From: Photorhabdus heterorhabditis
Lineage (GTDB): Bacteria; Pseudomonadota; Gammaproteobacteria; Enterobacterales; Enterobacteriaceae
DNA: 64,000 nucleotides
Assembly: GCF_018448905.1 (NCBI RefSeq)
Contig: NZ_RCWA01000020.1
Span: 16,066-80,065 of the forward strand
Reading direction: 5' to 3'
The notes under the pieces were generated by a model. That model did not search any database, was not told the DNA's origin, and saw only the letters and a list, made by a program, of their open reading frames with translations. Of this stretch, positions 46,374-57,125 are shown in pieces. Positions within the stretch are counted from its first letter, which is position 1. Each line of letters opens with the position of its first letter. The position numbers were made by a program, and so were the translations under genes.

Positions 46374-46955
46374 TTAAAGAATGTTAATCTGCACGGACAT
46401 GGTATTCCAAGGCGAATTCGTGGAAGTGTTCTGGTACCTGAAGGTACCATTCTGGTTGCCGTCGAGGTTGTATTCATTAAGGAAGCCAACCACAGTTTGG
46501 CCCGCAGTGCACGGCCAAGTGTAATACCCGTTCGTAATACAAACTGTTTGAGAAGAGTACATCTCTGATTTAGACAGTATACCGCCGTTCATCCAGGCAA
46601 TGGGGTTGACCCCGTAGCCAATTTCCAGAACGGCGGCACGGAGCTGTTGTCCTCCATGATCGCAGGTCGTTGCAAACAAGTTAGACGTGTATTCCCATCC
46701 GCAATTCGTTGAGCCAACGGCATAGACCCACATATTGGTTAGCGCAGGTGCGGGAGCGTGAACAGACCCATCCTCGATTTTGAGATTCTGCTCTTCGGCT
46801 CGGATGGGACTCTTAGCGTTAGGCAGTAGCTGGGATTGCTCTATTAGGACTTTTTGAGCAGCTGGGATTGCCGGCAGTTGCTCTGTTTGGGCATAGGCAT
46901 TAACACCAAACAAGGAAGCAAGAGATAGCAAAATGGCAAGTTTATTTTTCTTCAT
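46374..46955 (-). CDS. Secreted protein, possibly DUF4879/YolA-like, paralogue B
   Basis: A 193-residue paralogue of gene A with an almost identical signal peptide (MKKNKLAILLSLASLFGVNA), a diverged linker (residues about 23-72) and a conserved C-terminal domain: NMWVYAVGSTNCGWEYTSNL, HGGQQLRAAVLEIGYG, CITNGYYTWPC, FRYQNTSTNSPWNTMSV. The four domain cysteines are all kept. AGAGGATT is 6 bases before the start. The linker has changed much more than the domain, indicating selection on the folded part. Function unknown; an extracellular or periplasmic role is likely from the signal peptide. Confidence 0.85.
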   Translation of the reverse strand: MKKNKLAILLSLASLFGVNAYAQTEQLPAIPAAQKVLIEQSQLLPNAKSPIRAEEQNLKIEDGSVHAPAPALTNMWVYAVGSTNCGWEYTSNLFATTCDHGGQQLRAAVLEIGYGVNPIAWMNGGILSKSEMYSSQTVCITNGYYTWPCTAGQTVVGFLNEYNLDGNQNGTFRYQNTSTNSPWNTMSVQINIL

Positions 46956-47266
46956 GATTTAATCCTCTTAGAAATGGAAAAATACAATTCTAGGGAAGTG
47001 AGAAAAAATCACATCATCAAATTTTATTTATATAATTGGTGAAAATTAATCTGGCGTCATTGCATATTTGCTTGTCCTATTGCGGAAAAAGGGTTGAGTA
47101 AATGATAAGGAATTTTTCTTAAATTAGACTTGGCCGGGTGAGAAATAGTTACTTTTTCGTTGTCTATTGAGCACATTTTATATGAGGTTTCCTGGGGAAA
47201 AGATATCAGTACTGTGCTCAATAATGTCACTACCGTTGCGCAGAGATTGCCTACTACTGACTGCTA
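46956..47266. other. Intergenic region between gene B and ppc
   Basis: Holds the gene B promoter and the ppc 3' end. I see no gene and no clear terminator for ppc. Confidence 0.45.
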
Positions 47267-49903
47267 CTAACCTGTATTGCGCATTCCTGCGGCGATACCA
47301 GCAATGGTTACCATCAACGCCTGTTCGACCCGTGGATCAGGATATTGTTGTTGACGAGAACGTAGTAATAGTTCTGCCTGTAGGACGTTTAATGGATCGG
47401 TATAAACATTACGCAGAGCGATTGATTCTGCAATCCACGGTAAATCTGCCATCAGGTGTTCATCCTTGGAAATAGTTAATACCGTCTTAATATCTGCAGA
47501 AAGTTGCTCGCGCAGCCTCTGGCCTAACGGCCATAAGCTCTTATCTACCAAACGATGATCGTAATATTCCGTCAACCATAAATCAGCTTTGGCGAAGACC
47601 ATTTCTAGCATACCAATGCGAGTGGTAAAGAAAGGCCAATCATGGCTCATTTCTGCCAGTACATCCTGTTTACCATCATTCACCACTTTTTGTAGTGCAG
47701 CGCCCGCACCTAACCAGGCTGGTAACATCAAGCGGTTCTGTGTCCAAGCGAAAATCCACGGGATAGCGCGCAGACTTTCTACCCCCCCTGTCGGACGGCG
47801 TTTGGCAGGGCGGGAACCCAAAGGCAGTTTAGCTAATTCCTGTTCTGGTGTTGCTGCGCGGAAATAAGGCACAAAATCGGGCTGTTCACGCACATAATCA
47901 CGATACATGTGGCAAGAAACATCAGACAGAGTATCCATCACTTGATGCCATTCCGGTTTAGGCTCTGGTGGAGGCAGCAGGTTTGCTTCCAGAATGGCAC
48001 TGGCATACAACGCTAAGCTGCTGATAGTGACCTGTGGCAGACCGAATTTAAAACGGATCATTTCACCTTGTTCGGTTACACGTAGGCCACCTTTCAGGCT
48101 TCCCGGTGGTTGGGAAAGCAGCGCTGCATGTGCGGGTGCACCGCCACGGCCAATAGTACCGCCGCGACCGTGAAACAAAGTCAGCGTGATGCCCTCTTTT
48201 TCACAGGCTTTGATTAGTGCATCTTGTGCTCGGTATTGCGCCCATCCCGCTGCCATCACTCCCGCATCTTTTGCCGAGTCAGAATAGCCAATCATTACCA
48301 TCTGCTTGTCCTGAATCAGTGAGCGATACCATTGAATATTCATCAATTGTTGAATGACATTCTCGGCGTTGTTCAGGTCATCAAGGGTTTCAAACAGAGG
48401 GGCAACTGGCAAGGTGAACGGACAACCGGCTTCTTTTAGCAGTAGGTGAACCGCTAATACATCAGAAGGCACTTTAGCCATTGAGATAACGTAAGCCGCG
48501 ATGGCATCTTGAGGGGATTCCGCAATGACTTTACAAGTTGCTAAAACTTCTTGAGTTTCAGCGCTTGGTTGCCAGTTATGTGGAAGCAGTGGACGTTTGG
48601 AATGCAGCTCACGCAGCAGGAAAGCCTGTTTCTCTTCTTCTGACCAACTGGTGTAGTCACCTAGCTCCAAATATTGTGTCAATTCAGAAATGGCGGTTGT
48701 ATGGCGGGTGCTTTCTTGACGGACATCAATGCGTACCAGAGATAGGCCAAAACAACGGATGCGGCGTAAGATATCTAATAATTGACCATTGGCAATGATT
48801 TCCATCCCACAGGTTCTTAATGACTGATAACAGGCGTAAAGTGGTTGCCAGAGCTGCTCATTATCCACCAGCAAATCAGTTGGCGGCAGAACTTGCTCTC
48901 CTTTCAGCTGTTTCTCTAAATAGGTTAGCGTATTGCTGAGTTGTGTCCGTAGTTCTTTAGCGATTTCTCGATAAGGTTCCAGAACTTCATCACCACCTGC
49001 CAGTTTACGAACTTCTGGTGTACATTCGGACATGGATAGTTCAGAAACCAGAACCTGAATATCTTTCAAGAATAGATCGGCTGCTTTCCAGCGGCTAAGT
49101 AGTAACACATGGCGAGTCACTTCAGCCGTTACGTTTGGATTACCGTCTCGGTCGCCGCCCATCCAGGAAGTAAAGCGGATAGGTACCGCTTCGACCGGTA
49201 GGCTGTAATTGATTGACTCTTCCAGTTGTTCGTTGAATTCGCGTAAGAATGCTGGCACACCCTCCCACAAACTGTTTTCCACCATAGCGAAGCCCCATTT
49301 AGCTTCATCAATTGGAGTAGGGCGGATTTTACGGATTTCATCGGTATGCCATGACTGAGCAACTAACTGGCGCAGGCGGCGCATAATGTTATTACGTTCA
49401 TAATCCGCCAGATCATCGTGGTCTAATTGTGACAGACAGGTGTTAACTGCTACCAGTTTATGGATCAATGTACGACGTGCGATTTCAGTTGGGTGAGCGG
49501 TGAGAACTAGTTCAATAGACAGTTCATTTACCGCTTTTTTCAGGTCGTCGTTATTGAAATTTTTTTCTTTTAACTGGGTGAATAATTTCGCTAATGCAAC
49601 AGGGTTGCTGGCAGCTTCACCGTGTGGGGAGATGCTGTGATACTGTTCTGCGACGTTTGTCAGGTTAAGAAATTGGTTGAAGGCGCGGGCAACTGGCAAC
49701 AGTTCATCATTAGATAGGTTTTGCAATGTAGATAATAGTTGCTGGCGGTGTTCTTCATTGCCGGCGCGGGATGATTTGGATAATTTGCGGATAGTCTCGA
49801 CTTTGTCGAGAATATCTTCCCCTAACGCTTCTTTGATCGTGTCTCCGAGCAGCTTACCTAGCATGCTGACATTACTGCGCATTGCGGAATATTGTTGGTT
49901 CAT
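47267..49903 (-). CDS. ppc: Phosphoenolpyruvate carboxylase
   Basis: An 878-residue enzyme from the ATG at 49903 ([20 protein letters not shown]), the family start; the frame is open 31 codons further upstream without conserved residues. Catalytic His in [14 protein letters not shown], the PEP/bicarbonate site [16 protein letters not shown] and [16 protein letters not shown], and the usual C-terminal [15 protein letters not shown] are present. It replenishes oxaloacetate from PEP. Gene order ppc-argE-argC is as in E. coli. Confidence 0.97.
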   Translation of the reverse strand: MNQQYSAMRSNVSMLGKLLGDTIKEALGEDILDKVETIRKLSKSSRAGNEEHRQQLLSTLQNLSNDELLPVARAFNQFLNLTNVAEQYHSISPHGEAASNPVALAKLFTQLKEKNFNNDDLKKAVNELSIELVLTAHPTEIARRTLIHKLVAVNTCLSQLDHDDLADYERNNIMRRLRQLVAQSWHTDEIRKIRPTPIDEAKWGFAMVENSLWEGVPAFLREFNEQLEESINYSLPVEAVPIRFTSWMGGDRDGNPNVTAEVTRHVLLLSRWKAADLFLKDIQVLVSELSMSECTPEVRKLAGGDEVLEPYREIAKELRTQLSNTLTYLEKQLKGEQVLPPTDLLVDNEQLWQPLYACYQSLRTCGMEIIANGQLLDILRRIRCFGLSLVRIDVRQESTRHTTAISELTQYLELGDYTSWSEEEKQAFLLRELHSKRPLLPHNWQPSAETQEVLATCKVIAESPQDAIAAYVISMAKVPSDVLAVHLLLKEAGCPFTLPVAPLFETLDDLNNAENVIQQLMNIQWYRSLIQDKQMVMIGYSDSAKDAGVMAAGWAQYRAQDALIKACEKEGITLTLFHGRGGTIGRGGAPAHAALLSQPPGSLKGGLRVTEQGEMIRFKFGLPQVTISSLALYASAILEANLLPPPEPKPEWHQVMDTLSDVSCHMYRDYVREQPDFVPYFRAATPEQELAKLPLGSRPAKRRPTGGVESLRAIPWIFAWTQNRLMLPAWLGAGAALQKVVNDGKQDVLAEMSHDWPFFTTRIGMLEMVFAKADLWLTEYYDHRLVDKSLWPLGQRLREQLSADIKTVLTISKDEHLMADLPWIAESIALRNVYTDPLNVLQAELLLRSRQQQYPDPRVEQALMVTIAGIAAGMRNTG

Positions 49904-50136
49904 ATGAATCTTGGCCTTTATTGCTGGCAGAATGTTGATTCTGTTCCTGTAGAAAAATTTTGGTAAAGTGGCGGAAAATTGTTTTTGTAACGCCACAGTT
50001 TTGCACTTACCCTAAGCATGATATTCATATCAGAAAATAATCAGTTTGGGAGAAATTTCTAAAATTTAATGACCGGTTATGTTCTATAAGTATTACTTAT
50101 GTGCCAGAAAGCTTAGGAAACGTGCTTTTGTTGCTT

Positions 50137-50144
50137 GCTATAAT
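50137..50144 (+). promoter_or_regulatory. Possible extended -10 promoter facing argE's 3' end
   Basis: TTGCTATAATG contains an extended -10 (TGCTATAAT) with only weak -35 candidates upstream. It points at the adjacent hairpin and would transcribe antisense to argE. It may be chance. Confidence 0.3.
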
Positions 50145-50148
50145 GTTT

Positions 50149-50175
50149 GAGTCCTCCTGATTTTTAGGGGGACTC
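50149..50175. terminator. Stem-loop between ppc and argE
   Basis: GAGTCCTCCT and AGGGGGACTC form a 10-bp stem with one G-T pair around GATTTTT. It follows the argE stop on the minus strand and probably ends that transcript, although no T run follows. Confidence 0.6.
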
Positions 50176-50185
50176 GTTGAAACAA

Positions 50186-51343
50186 CTAATTATTGTTCAG
50201 GCAAAAATGATCGACTAATTGAGAAATTATCTTTCTGGTAGGTTCAATGAATGATATATCAATAAACTCGTCTGGCTGGTGTGCCTGTTCAATAGAACCT
50301 GGGCCAAGGACTAAAGTTGGACATAATTCCTGAATGAATGGCGCTTCGGTACAATAGTTCACTGTTTCAGCTCTACGGCCTAGCAGTTTTTCTATTACAT
50401 CAACCATCTTGTGGTCTGTTGGGCATTCATAACCAGGAATGGGGGGATGTAATTCATTGATAGTCAGACGACCAGGCCACCGTTGTTTCACTGGTTCCAA
50501 GGCTTCATTTAACAGCCCATTCAAATCTTGTAACGTCAGCCCTGGCAACGGGCGAATATCCATATGCAATTCACAATGTGCACAAATACGGTTCACCGCG
50601 TCACCGCCATGAATATAGCCGAAGTTCATTGTCGGGTATGGAATGGCAAACGCTGGATTGTTGTAACGCTCTTTGAGCATATTGCGTAACTCAATTAGAT
50701 GACCAATAGATTCATGCATCAAATCAATGGCGTTTATCCCACGGGCTGGATCACTAGAGTGTCCTGATTGGCCGATAATGCGGATAGCGTTCGATAAATG
50801 TCCTTTGTGTGCACAGATAGGTTGCAATGAAGTCGGTTCACCGATGATAGCGAAATCTGGTCGGATAGTTGCACTGGCTGCAAAATAACGAGCACCAGCC
50901 ATTGTTGTTTCTTCATCTGCGGTAGCCAGAATGTACAGTGGACGGGTCATCTTACTGACATCAATATCCCGCAAAACATCAATGATAAAAGCGAAAAAGC
51001 CTTTCATATCTGCCGTACCCAACCCGTACAGTTTGTTATCGCGTTCTGTTAGGGTGAAAGGATCTTTAGTCCAAAGTCCTTCGTCAAAAGGTACGGTATC
51101 AGTGTGTCCACACAGCAGCAACCCACCTGGGCCACTTCCCAGAGTCGCCAGTAAATTATATTTTCCGTAGATTTCGGGTACGGGCTGTATCTCAATCTCG
51201 AAACCAATTTCCTTTAACCAGCTTGCCAAGAGGTTGATTAAAGGCTCGTTACTTTGGTCAATGCTGGCATCGTTAGCACTGATAGATGGAGTTGCGATTA
51301 TCTGCCGAAATATCTCAATAAATGAAGGTAATTTAATGTTCAC
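50186..51343 (-). CDS. argE: Acetylornithine deacetylase
   Basis: A 385-residue M20-family metallohydrolase. Zinc ligands are in [12 protein letters not shown] and [11 protein letters not shown], the catalytic Glu pair in [13 protein letters not shown], and later ligands in IIGEPTSLQ and EAPFIQE. It removes acetate from N-acetylornithine. It is divergent from argCBGH with ARG boxes between them. Full length for the family. Confidence 0.97.
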   Translation of the reverse strand: MNIKLPSFIEIFRQIIATPSISANDASIDQSNEPLINLLASWLKEIGFEIEIQPVPEIYGKYNLLATLGSGPGGLLLCGHTDTVPFDEGLWTKDPFTLTERDNKLYGLGTADMKGFFAFIIDVLRDIDVSKMTRPLYILATADEETTMAGARYFAASATIRPDFAIIGEPTSLQPICAHKGHLSNAIRIIGQSGHSSDPARGINAIDLMHESIGHLIELRNMLKERYNNPAFAIPYPTMNFGYIHGGDAVNRICAHCELHMDIRPLPGLTLQDLNGLLNEALEPVKQRWPGRLTINELHPPIPGYECPTDHKMVDVIEKLLGRRAETVNYCTEAPFIQELCPTLVLGPGSIEQAHQPDEFIDISFIEPTRKIISQLVDHFCLNNN

Positions 51344-51364
51344 TGTTGACAGCCTTTATTCATG

Positions 51365-51407
51365 ATAGTATCAATATTCATGCATTTTTTTTGAATAAAA
51401 ATACATT
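51365..51407. promoter_or_regulatory. ARG boxes in the argE-argC divergent region
   Basis: TTTGAATAAAAATACATT (51390-51407) matches the ArgR consensus TGAATWWWWATTCA at 13 of 14 core positions; a weaker box with a good ATTCA half lies at 51365-51382. ArgR with arginine would repress both divergent units. Confidence 0.8.
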
Positions 51408-51446
51408 TATCCCGTTTAAATACTGAGCACAAGGTAAAGATATCTT

Positions 51447-52451
51447 ATGTTGAATACGCTGGTTGTTGGTGCAAGTGGTTATACCGGAGCAGAACTGGCA
51501 GCATATCTGCATCGTCACCCGTATACAAATCTGATTGGACTGATGGTTTCTGCCCAAAGTGTTGATGCTGATAAATGCTTCTCAGATTTACATCCACAGT
51601 ATAAAGGCATCATTGATCTGCCATTGCAACCACTTACTGACGTCACTGATGCTGCTAAAGGCGTTGATGTGGTGTTCCTTGCCACCGCCCATGAGGTCAG
51701 TCATGACATTGTGCCAGCGTTTCTGGCAGCTGGTTGCATAGTGTTCGATCTTTCTGGTGCCTATCGCGTACAAAATACTCAGATTTATCAACAATACTAT
51801 GGATTCAAACATAAATATATTCAATGGTTAGAACAAGCTGCATATGGACTTGCTGAATGGCAGGATGAAAAAGTCAAACAGGCCCAGTTGATTGCCGTTC
51901 CGGGGTGTTATCCAACAGTTTCTCAACTCTCCCTGAAGCCACTACTGGAAAATGGCTTGTTAGATACTAACCACTGGCCGGTGATTAATGCCATCAGTGG
52001 CGTGAGTGGGGCAGGGCGGAAAGCTACCATGACTAACAGTTTTTGTGAGGTCAGCTTGCAACCTTATGGGATATTTACTCATCGTCATCAACCAGAGATT
52101 GAGGAACATCTGGGTACCAGAGTAATTTTCACTCCACATCTTGGGAATTTCGTGCGGGGTATTCTTGCCACAATTACCTGTAAATTGAAGCCAGGTGTTA
52201 CTTCAGGGCAGATTAATGAGGCTTATCAGCAGGCATATAAAGATAAGCCATTAGTGCGGCTCTACAGCAAAGGGGTACCGGCGCTGAAATCGGTGGTTGG
52301 ATTGCCATTCTGTGATATTGGTTTTGTTGTACAGGGTGATCACCTGGTTATTGTGGGTACTGAGGATAATCTCTTGAAAGGTGCATCAGCTCAGGCGATT
52401 CAGTGTATGAATATACGTTTTGGGTTTGAAGAAACTCAGGCATTACTTTAA
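51447..52451 (+). CDS. argC: N-acetyl-gamma-glutamyl-phosphate reductase
   Basis: A 334-residue NADP-dependent reductase. The Rossmann motif [16 protein letters not shown] opens the protein and the catalytic Cys is in [12 protein letters not shown]; the family regions [11 protein letters not shown] and [12 protein letters not shown] are present. Third step of arginine synthesis. First gene of the argCBGH unit; argB follows after 25 bases. Confidence 0.97.
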   Translation: MLNTLVVGASGYTGAELAAYLHRHPYTNLIGLMVSAQSVDADKCFSDLHPQYKGIIDLPLQPLTDVTDAAKGVDVVFLATAHEVSHDIVPAFLAAGCIVFDLSGAYRVQNTQIYQQYYGFKHKYIQWLEQAAYGLAEWQDEKVKQAQLIAVPGCYPTVSQLSLKPLLENGLLDTNHWPVINAISGVSGAGRKATMTNSFCEVSLQPYGIFTHRHQPEIEEHLGTRVIFTPHLGNFVRGILATITCKLKPGVTSGQINEAYQQAYKDKPLVRLYSKGVPALKSVVGLPFCDIGFVVQGDHLVIVGTEDNLLKGASAQAIQCMNIRFGFEETQALL

Positions 52452-52476
52452 TTATTGGCGTGAGGGAGTAGAGCAG

Positions 52477-53250
52477 ATGGAACCTTTAGTCATAAAGTTA
52501 GGTGGCGTGTTACTGGATAATGAAGAAGCACTAGAACGTGTATTTACTGCATTACAGGAGTATCGGAAAACACACAAACGTCAGTTGGTTATTGTTCATG
52601 GTGGTGGTTATCTGGTAGATGAAATGATGCAGAAGTTGCAACTGCCCGTGGTGAAAGAGCTAGGATTGCGGGTGACACCATCTGATCAAATTGGGATTAT
52701 CACTGGAGCACTGGCAGGTACAGCCAATAAAACTCTGCTGTCGTGGGCGACTAAATATCAGTTGGCATCAGTTGGATTATATTTAGGCGATGGTAATGTA
52801 GTCACAGTTTCCCAACTGAGTGAAGAGCTAGGGCATGTAGGAAAAGCGATGCCAGGTGATGCTAACTTGCTGAAAATTTTGCTGGATGCTGGCTATATGC
52901 CGATTATCAGTTCGATTGGTGTGACTGATAAAGGGGAACTGATGAATGTGAATGCGGATCAAGCAGCGACGGCGATAGCTCAAACGTTGTCTGCTGATCT
53001 GGTACTGCTGTCTGATGTTAGTGGGATTCTGGATGGTAAAGGGCAGAAGATATCTGACATGAATGCTCAAAAAGCAGAGCAACTTATTATACAAGGCATC
53101 ATTACTAACGGCATGATTGTGAAGGTGAATGCAGCTCTAGATGCAGCTAGGACATTAGGTCGCCCAGTAGATATCGCCAGTTGGCGTCATGCGGACCAAC
53201 TGACTGCTTTATTTAACGGTATTCCCGTCGGTACTCGTATTCTGGCTTAA
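52477..53250 (+). CDS. argB: Acetylglutamate kinase
   Basis: A 257-residue amino-acid kinase from the ATG at 52477, with GAGGGAG 9 bases upstream; the open frame extends upstream into argC but without conservation. Motifs: [37 protein letters not shown]. It phosphorylates N-acetylglutamate. Same E. coli-like size. Confidence 0.96.
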   Translation: MEPLVIKLGGVLLDNEEALERVFTALQEYRKTHKRQLVIVHGGGYLVDEMMQKLQLPVVKELGLRVTPSDQIGIITGALAGTANKTLLSWATKYQLASVGLYLGDGNVVTVSQLSEELGHVGKAMPGDANLLKILLDAGYMPIISSIGVTDKGELMNVNADQAATAIAQTLSADLVLLSDVSGILDGKGQKISDMNAQKAEQLIIQGIITNGMIVKVNAALDAARTLGRPVDIASWRHADQLTALFNGIPVGTRILA

Positions 53251-53317
53251 ATCAGTTTGATTAATTTTCGGCAAGGTTTTGCTGATGAACAACAACGGAA
53301 TTTCAAAGGGTAACTTC

Positions 53318-54532
53318 ATGCATACTAAAGACATTAAGAAAATAGTTCTCGCATATTCTGGTGGTTTGGATACTTCTGCCATTATTCCTTGGTTGAAAGA
53401 ACATTATGACAACTGTGAAGTTGTCGCTTTTGTCGCAGATGTAGGCCAAAGCCGTGAAGACTTGGAGGGGGTGGAGCAGAAAGCTCTGCGCTCTGGTGCA
53501 TCGGCCTGTCACGTTGTCGATCTACGTGAAGCGTTCATCAAAGATTATGTTTATCCGGTACTGAAAACTGGTGCGTTGTATGAAGGTAGCTATTTACTGG
53601 GAACTTCAATGGCGCGGCCAATTATTGCTAAAGCACAGGTTGAACTAGCGCTGCAAGTGGGAGCAGATGCACTGGCTCATGGTGCAACAGGTAAGGGCAA
53701 CGATCAAGTTCGATTTGAAAGTACTTATACTGCATTAGCTCCCCAGTTGAAAGTGGTAGCACCTTGGAGAGAGTGGGATTTACGTTCTCGTGAAGCATTG
53801 TTGGATTATTTGAAAGAGCGGGATATTCCGACTACAGCAACATTAGAGAAGATCTACAGTCGTGATGAGAATGCATGGCATATTTCTACAGAAGGTGGAG
53901 TATTGGAAAGTACCTGGAATGCATCTAATAAAGATTGCTGGGTATGGACGGTAGAGCCAGAAGAAGCACCAAATGAAGCTGAGCTGGTAAACGTCACTAT
54001 TGAGAAAGGCGAAGTGGTTGGGGTTAATGGTAAGGAACTGTCTCCATATCAATGCCTTGAGGAGTTGAATATTTTAGGTGCAAAACATGGTATCGGTCGG
54101 ATCGATATCGTGGAAAATCGCTTGGTAGGTATGAAATCCCGTGGCTGTTATGAAACTCCAGGAGGAACTATCATGATGGCTGCGTTGCGTGGTGTCGAAC
54201 AATTGGTTTTGGACCGTGATAGTTTTAAATGGCGTCAACAACTTGGATTGGAAATGTCTTATGTCGTTTATGACGGACGTTGGTTTGCACCGTTGCGTCA
54301 GTCTATTCAAGCAGCTGCTGAAGTTTTGGCAACAGATGTTAGCGGTGAAGTGGTACTGAAACTCTATAAAGGTCAGGTGACAGCTATCCAGAAGAAATCA
54401 GCAAACAGCCTTTATTCTGAAGAATTTGCAACGTTTGGTGAAGATGAAGTCTATGATCACAGCCATGCAGAAGGGTTTATTCGTCTGTATTCTCTCCCTT
54501 CACGTATTAGGGCATTAAATAGTAAGAAGTAA
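53318..54532 (+). CDS. argG: Argininosuccinate synthase
   Basis: A 404-residue enzyme from the ATG at 53318 (AAAGGG 7 bases upstream). The ATP P-loop [16 protein letters not shown], the citrulline/aspartate regions [17 protein letters not shown] and [12 protein letters not shown] are intact. It condenses citrulline and aspartate. In E. coli argG is far from argCBH; here it lies between argB and argH, as in some other gamma-proteobacteria. Confidence 0.97.
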   Translation: MHTKDIKKIVLAYSGGLDTSAIIPWLKEHYDNCEVVAFVADVGQSREDLEGVEQKALRSGASACHVVDLREAFIKDYVYPVLKTGALYEGSYLLGTSMARPIIAKAQVELALQVGADALAHGATGKGNDQVRFESTYTALAPQLKVVAPWREWDLRSREALLDYLKERDIPTTATLEKIYSRDENAWHISTEGGVLESTWNASNKDCWVWTVEPEEAPNEAELVNVTIEKGEVVGVNGKELSPYQCLEELNILGAKHGIGRIDIVENRLVGMKSRGCYETPGGTIMMAALRGVEQLVLDRDSFKWRQQLGLEMSYVVYDGRWFAPLRQSIQAAAEVLATDVSGEVVLKLYKGQVTAIQKKSANSLYSEEFATFGEDEVYDHSHAEGFIRLYSLPSRIRALNSKK

Positions 54533-54552
54533 GTTCATCGTCCATGGTAACG

Positions 54553-54611
54553 GGAATAATGGCCAGATTGTGAATCCATCCTTGGGTTGACTCTTCTGGC
54601 CTATTATTTCC
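54553..54611. promoter_or_regulatory. Long imperfect inverted repeat between argG and argH
   Basis: GGAATAATGGCCAGA pairs with TCTGGCC-TATTATTTCC with two small bulges, around a loop of about 27 bases. It could partially terminate the argCBG transcript or stabilise processed ends; no T run follows. Confidence 0.55.
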
Positions 54612-54683
54612 ACTTTGTGAATGAAATTGCGGTTTATAAAAAGGCAATAATCACTCAGACATCAGATAATCAGGAACGAAAAT

Positions 54684-56066
54684 ATGGCACTTTGGGGTGG
54701 ACGTTTCAGTCAGGAAGCAGATCAACAGTTCAAACAGTTTAACGATTCATTACGTTTTGATTACCGGCTGGTAGAACAGGATATTACGGGGTCAGTTGCA
54801 TGGTCAAAAGCGTTGGTAACGGTTGATGTACTGACGGCTGAGGAACAACAAAAACTGGAACTGGCATTAAATGAGCTACTAAACGAAGTGCAAGCTAATC
54901 CACGAGCTATCTTGCAAAGTAATGCAGAAGATATTCATAGTTGGGTGGAAGAGCAGTTGATCAGCAAAGTCGGTGATTTGGGTAAAAAGCTCCATACTGG
55001 CCGTAGCCGTAATGATCAGGTGGCGACAGATTTAAAACTTTGGTGTAAAAAGCAAATTACGCATATTCATCATGCAATTGTGGAATTACAGCAGGCATTG
55101 GTTATTACCGCAGAGAATAATCAAGATGCGGTGATGCCAGGCTATACTCATCTGCAAAGAGCACAGCCTGTCACATTTGCTCACTGGTGCCTAGCTTATA
55201 CAGAAATGTTGGCTCGTGATGAAAGCCGATTACAGGATGCGTTAAAACGACTGGATATTAGCCCGCTTGGATGTGGAGCGTTGGCAGGAACTGCTTATGA
55301 TATTGACCGCGAACAACTTGCATCGTGGTTGGGTTTTGCTTCTGCGACCCGTAACAGCCTGGATAGTGTTTCAGATCGTGACCATGTATTGGAATTGTTA
55401 TCTGATGCTAGCATCAGCATGATCCACCTCTCTCGTTTCGCTGAAGACCTCATTTTCTTTAACAGTGGCGAAGCAGGGTTTATTGAACTGTCCGATCGGG
55501 TGACTTCCGGTTCTTCTCTGATGCCCCAGAAGAAAAACCCAGATGCATTGGAGTTAATTCGTGGGAAATGTGGCCGGGTCCAAGGTGCATTGACTGGTAT
55601 GATGATGACTTTGAAGGGCTTACCACTTGCCTATAATAAAGATATGCAGGAGGACAAAGAGGGGTTGTTCGATGCGTTAGACACTTGGTTGGGTTGCTTG
55701 CATATGGCTGCGCTGGTGTTGGATGGCATACAGGTGAGGCGTTCACGTTGTGAAGAAGCAGCTAAACAAGGCTATGCCAACGCAACCGAACTGGCTGATT
55801 ATTTGGTCGTAAAAGGTGTTCCATTCCGTGAAGCCCACCATATTGTCGGGGAAATCGTGGTTATGGCGCTTGCTCAAGGGGAAGCACTGGAAGCGTTGTC
55901 ATTAGTAGAGTTGCAGAAATTCAGCCGTACAATTACTGAAGATGTATACGATATTTTGTCTCTGCAATCTTGTCTGGATAAGCGCCTTGCAAAAGGTGGC
56001 GTATCACGAAGACAGGTCATGAAAGCGATTTCAGATGCTAAACAGAGGTTGAAACTAGATCAGTAA
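54684..56066 (+). CDS. argH: Argininosuccinate lyase
   Basis: A 460-residue fumarase/aspartase-family lyase. [10 protein letters not shown] at the start, [17 protein letters not shown], the catalytic His region [17 protein letters not shown] and the signature [15 protein letters not shown]. It splits argininosuccinate to arginine and fumarate. AGGAACG is about 9 bases upstream of the ATG. Confidence 0.98.
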   Translation: MALWGGRFSQEADQQFKQFNDSLRFDYRLVEQDITGSVAWSKALVTVDVLTAEEQQKLELALNELLNEVQANPRAILQSNAEDIHSWVEEQLISKVGDLGKKLHTGRSRNDQVATDLKLWCKKQITHIHHAIVELQQALVITAENNQDAVMPGYTHLQRAQPVTFAHWCLAYTEMLARDESRLQDALKRLDISPLGCGALAGTAYDIDREQLASWLGFASATRNSLDSVSDRDHVLELLSDASISMIHLSRFAEDLIFFNSGEAGFIELSDRVTSGSSLMPQKKNPDALELIRGKCGRVQGALTGMMMTLKGLPLAYNKDMQEDKEGLFDALDTWLGCLHMAALVLDGIQVRRSRCEEAAKQGYANATELADYLVVKGVPFREAHHIVGEIVVMALAQGEALEALSLVELQKFSRTITEDVYDILSLQSCLDKRLAKGGVSRRQVMKAISDAKQRLKLDQ

Positions 56067-56219
56067 TAGCCAGCAGGGGGTATGAATATATCTCCTGTAA
56101 AAATAAATAAGATCTTTACATATAAGTTTTTAAGGATTATCTGATAGTCTTTTCCTCACATTGATATAATTATTTATTGGTAGTTTCTATCACTTATATT
56201 AAATATGTTGAGGTTGGGA

Positions 56220-57125
56220 ATGAATATCCGCGATCTGGAATATCTTGTGGCTCTTGCGGAGCATCGGCACTTTCGCCATGCTGCCGATTCTTGCCACGTC
56301 AGCCAGCCCACGTTGAGCGGGCAAATTCGTAAGCTCGAGGATGAGCTAGGTGTAATGCTATTGGAGCGTACCAGCCGCAAGGTTTTGTTCACTCAGCAAG
56401 GGATGTTATTAGTGGAACAAGCTAAAACGGTTCTCCGTGAGGTTAGGATCTTGCAGGAAATGGCGTCACTTCAGGGGGAAAATATGTCTGGCCCTCTGCA
56501 TATTGGTTTGATCCCGACAATTGGCCCATATCTGTTACCCCATATTATTCCTGAGCTGCATTATTTGTTCCCTAAGCTGGAAATGTATCTGCATGAAGCT
56601 CAGACGCAAAGCTTGTTAGGCCAGTTGCATAGTGGCAAATTGGATTGTGCGATTCTGGCTATGGTTAAGGAGACGGAAGCTTTCATTGAAGTTCCGCTGT
56701 TTGAAGAACCCATGAAATTAGCAATCTATGATGGTCATCTCTGGGCAGATCGAGAAAAAGTCTCTATGGATGAATTGGCCGGTGAGAAATTGTTGATGCT
56801 AGAAGATGGTCATTGTTTGCGCGATCAGGCAATGGGTTTCTGTTTTCAGGCTGGAGCGAAAGAAGATACCCATTTCCGTGCAACCAGCTTGGAGACTCTG
56901 CGTAATATGGTTGCTGCTGGTAGTGGAATAACGTTATTGCCTGACTTAGCAGTTCCGCAGGAGAGAAAACGTGATGGTGTCTGTTATCTGAAATGTAGCA
57001 ACCCTGAACCTAAACGGTCTGTCATTTTGATTTATCGCCCTGGCTCACCTCTGCGTAGTCGCTATGAGCAATTGGCAGAGGCGATTAAAGCTAAAATGAA
57101 TGCTTGTTACGGGCAATCAAAATAG
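56220..57125 (+). CDS. oxyR: Hydrogen peroxide-responsive regulator OxyR
   Basis: A 301-residue LysR-family regulator from the ATG at 56220 (GAGG 6 bases upstream). N-terminal helix-turn-helix [20 protein letters not shown]; the redox cysteines are in [14 protein letters not shown], spaced as Cys199/Cys208 in E. coli. It activates peroxide defence. It sits next to argH as in E. coli, but no OxyS-like gene is apparent in the 153-base gap. Confidence 0.97.
   Translation: MNIRDLEYLVALAEHRHFRHAADSCHVSQPTLSGQIRKLEDELGVMLLERTSRKVLFTQQGMLLVEQAKTVLREVRILQEMASLQGENMSGPLHIGLIPTIGPYLLPHIIPELHYLFPKLEMYLHEAQTQSLLGQLHSGKLDCAILAMVKETEAFIEVPLFEEPMKLAIYDGHLWADREKVSMDELAGEKLLMLEDGHCLRDQAMGFCFQAGAKEDTHFRATSLETLRNMVAAGSGITLLPDLAVPQERKRDGVCYLKCSNPEPKRSVILIYRPGSPLRSRYEQLAEAIKAKMNACYGQSK

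Noticed and set aside
47167-47475. 102-codon plus-strand ORF over the ppc 3' end
   Set aside because: It lies antisense to conserved ppc codons and shows no family motif.
56190-56206. OxyR-like site in the oxyR upstream region
   Set aside because: Half-sites match only partly and short AT-rich motifs are expected by chance here.
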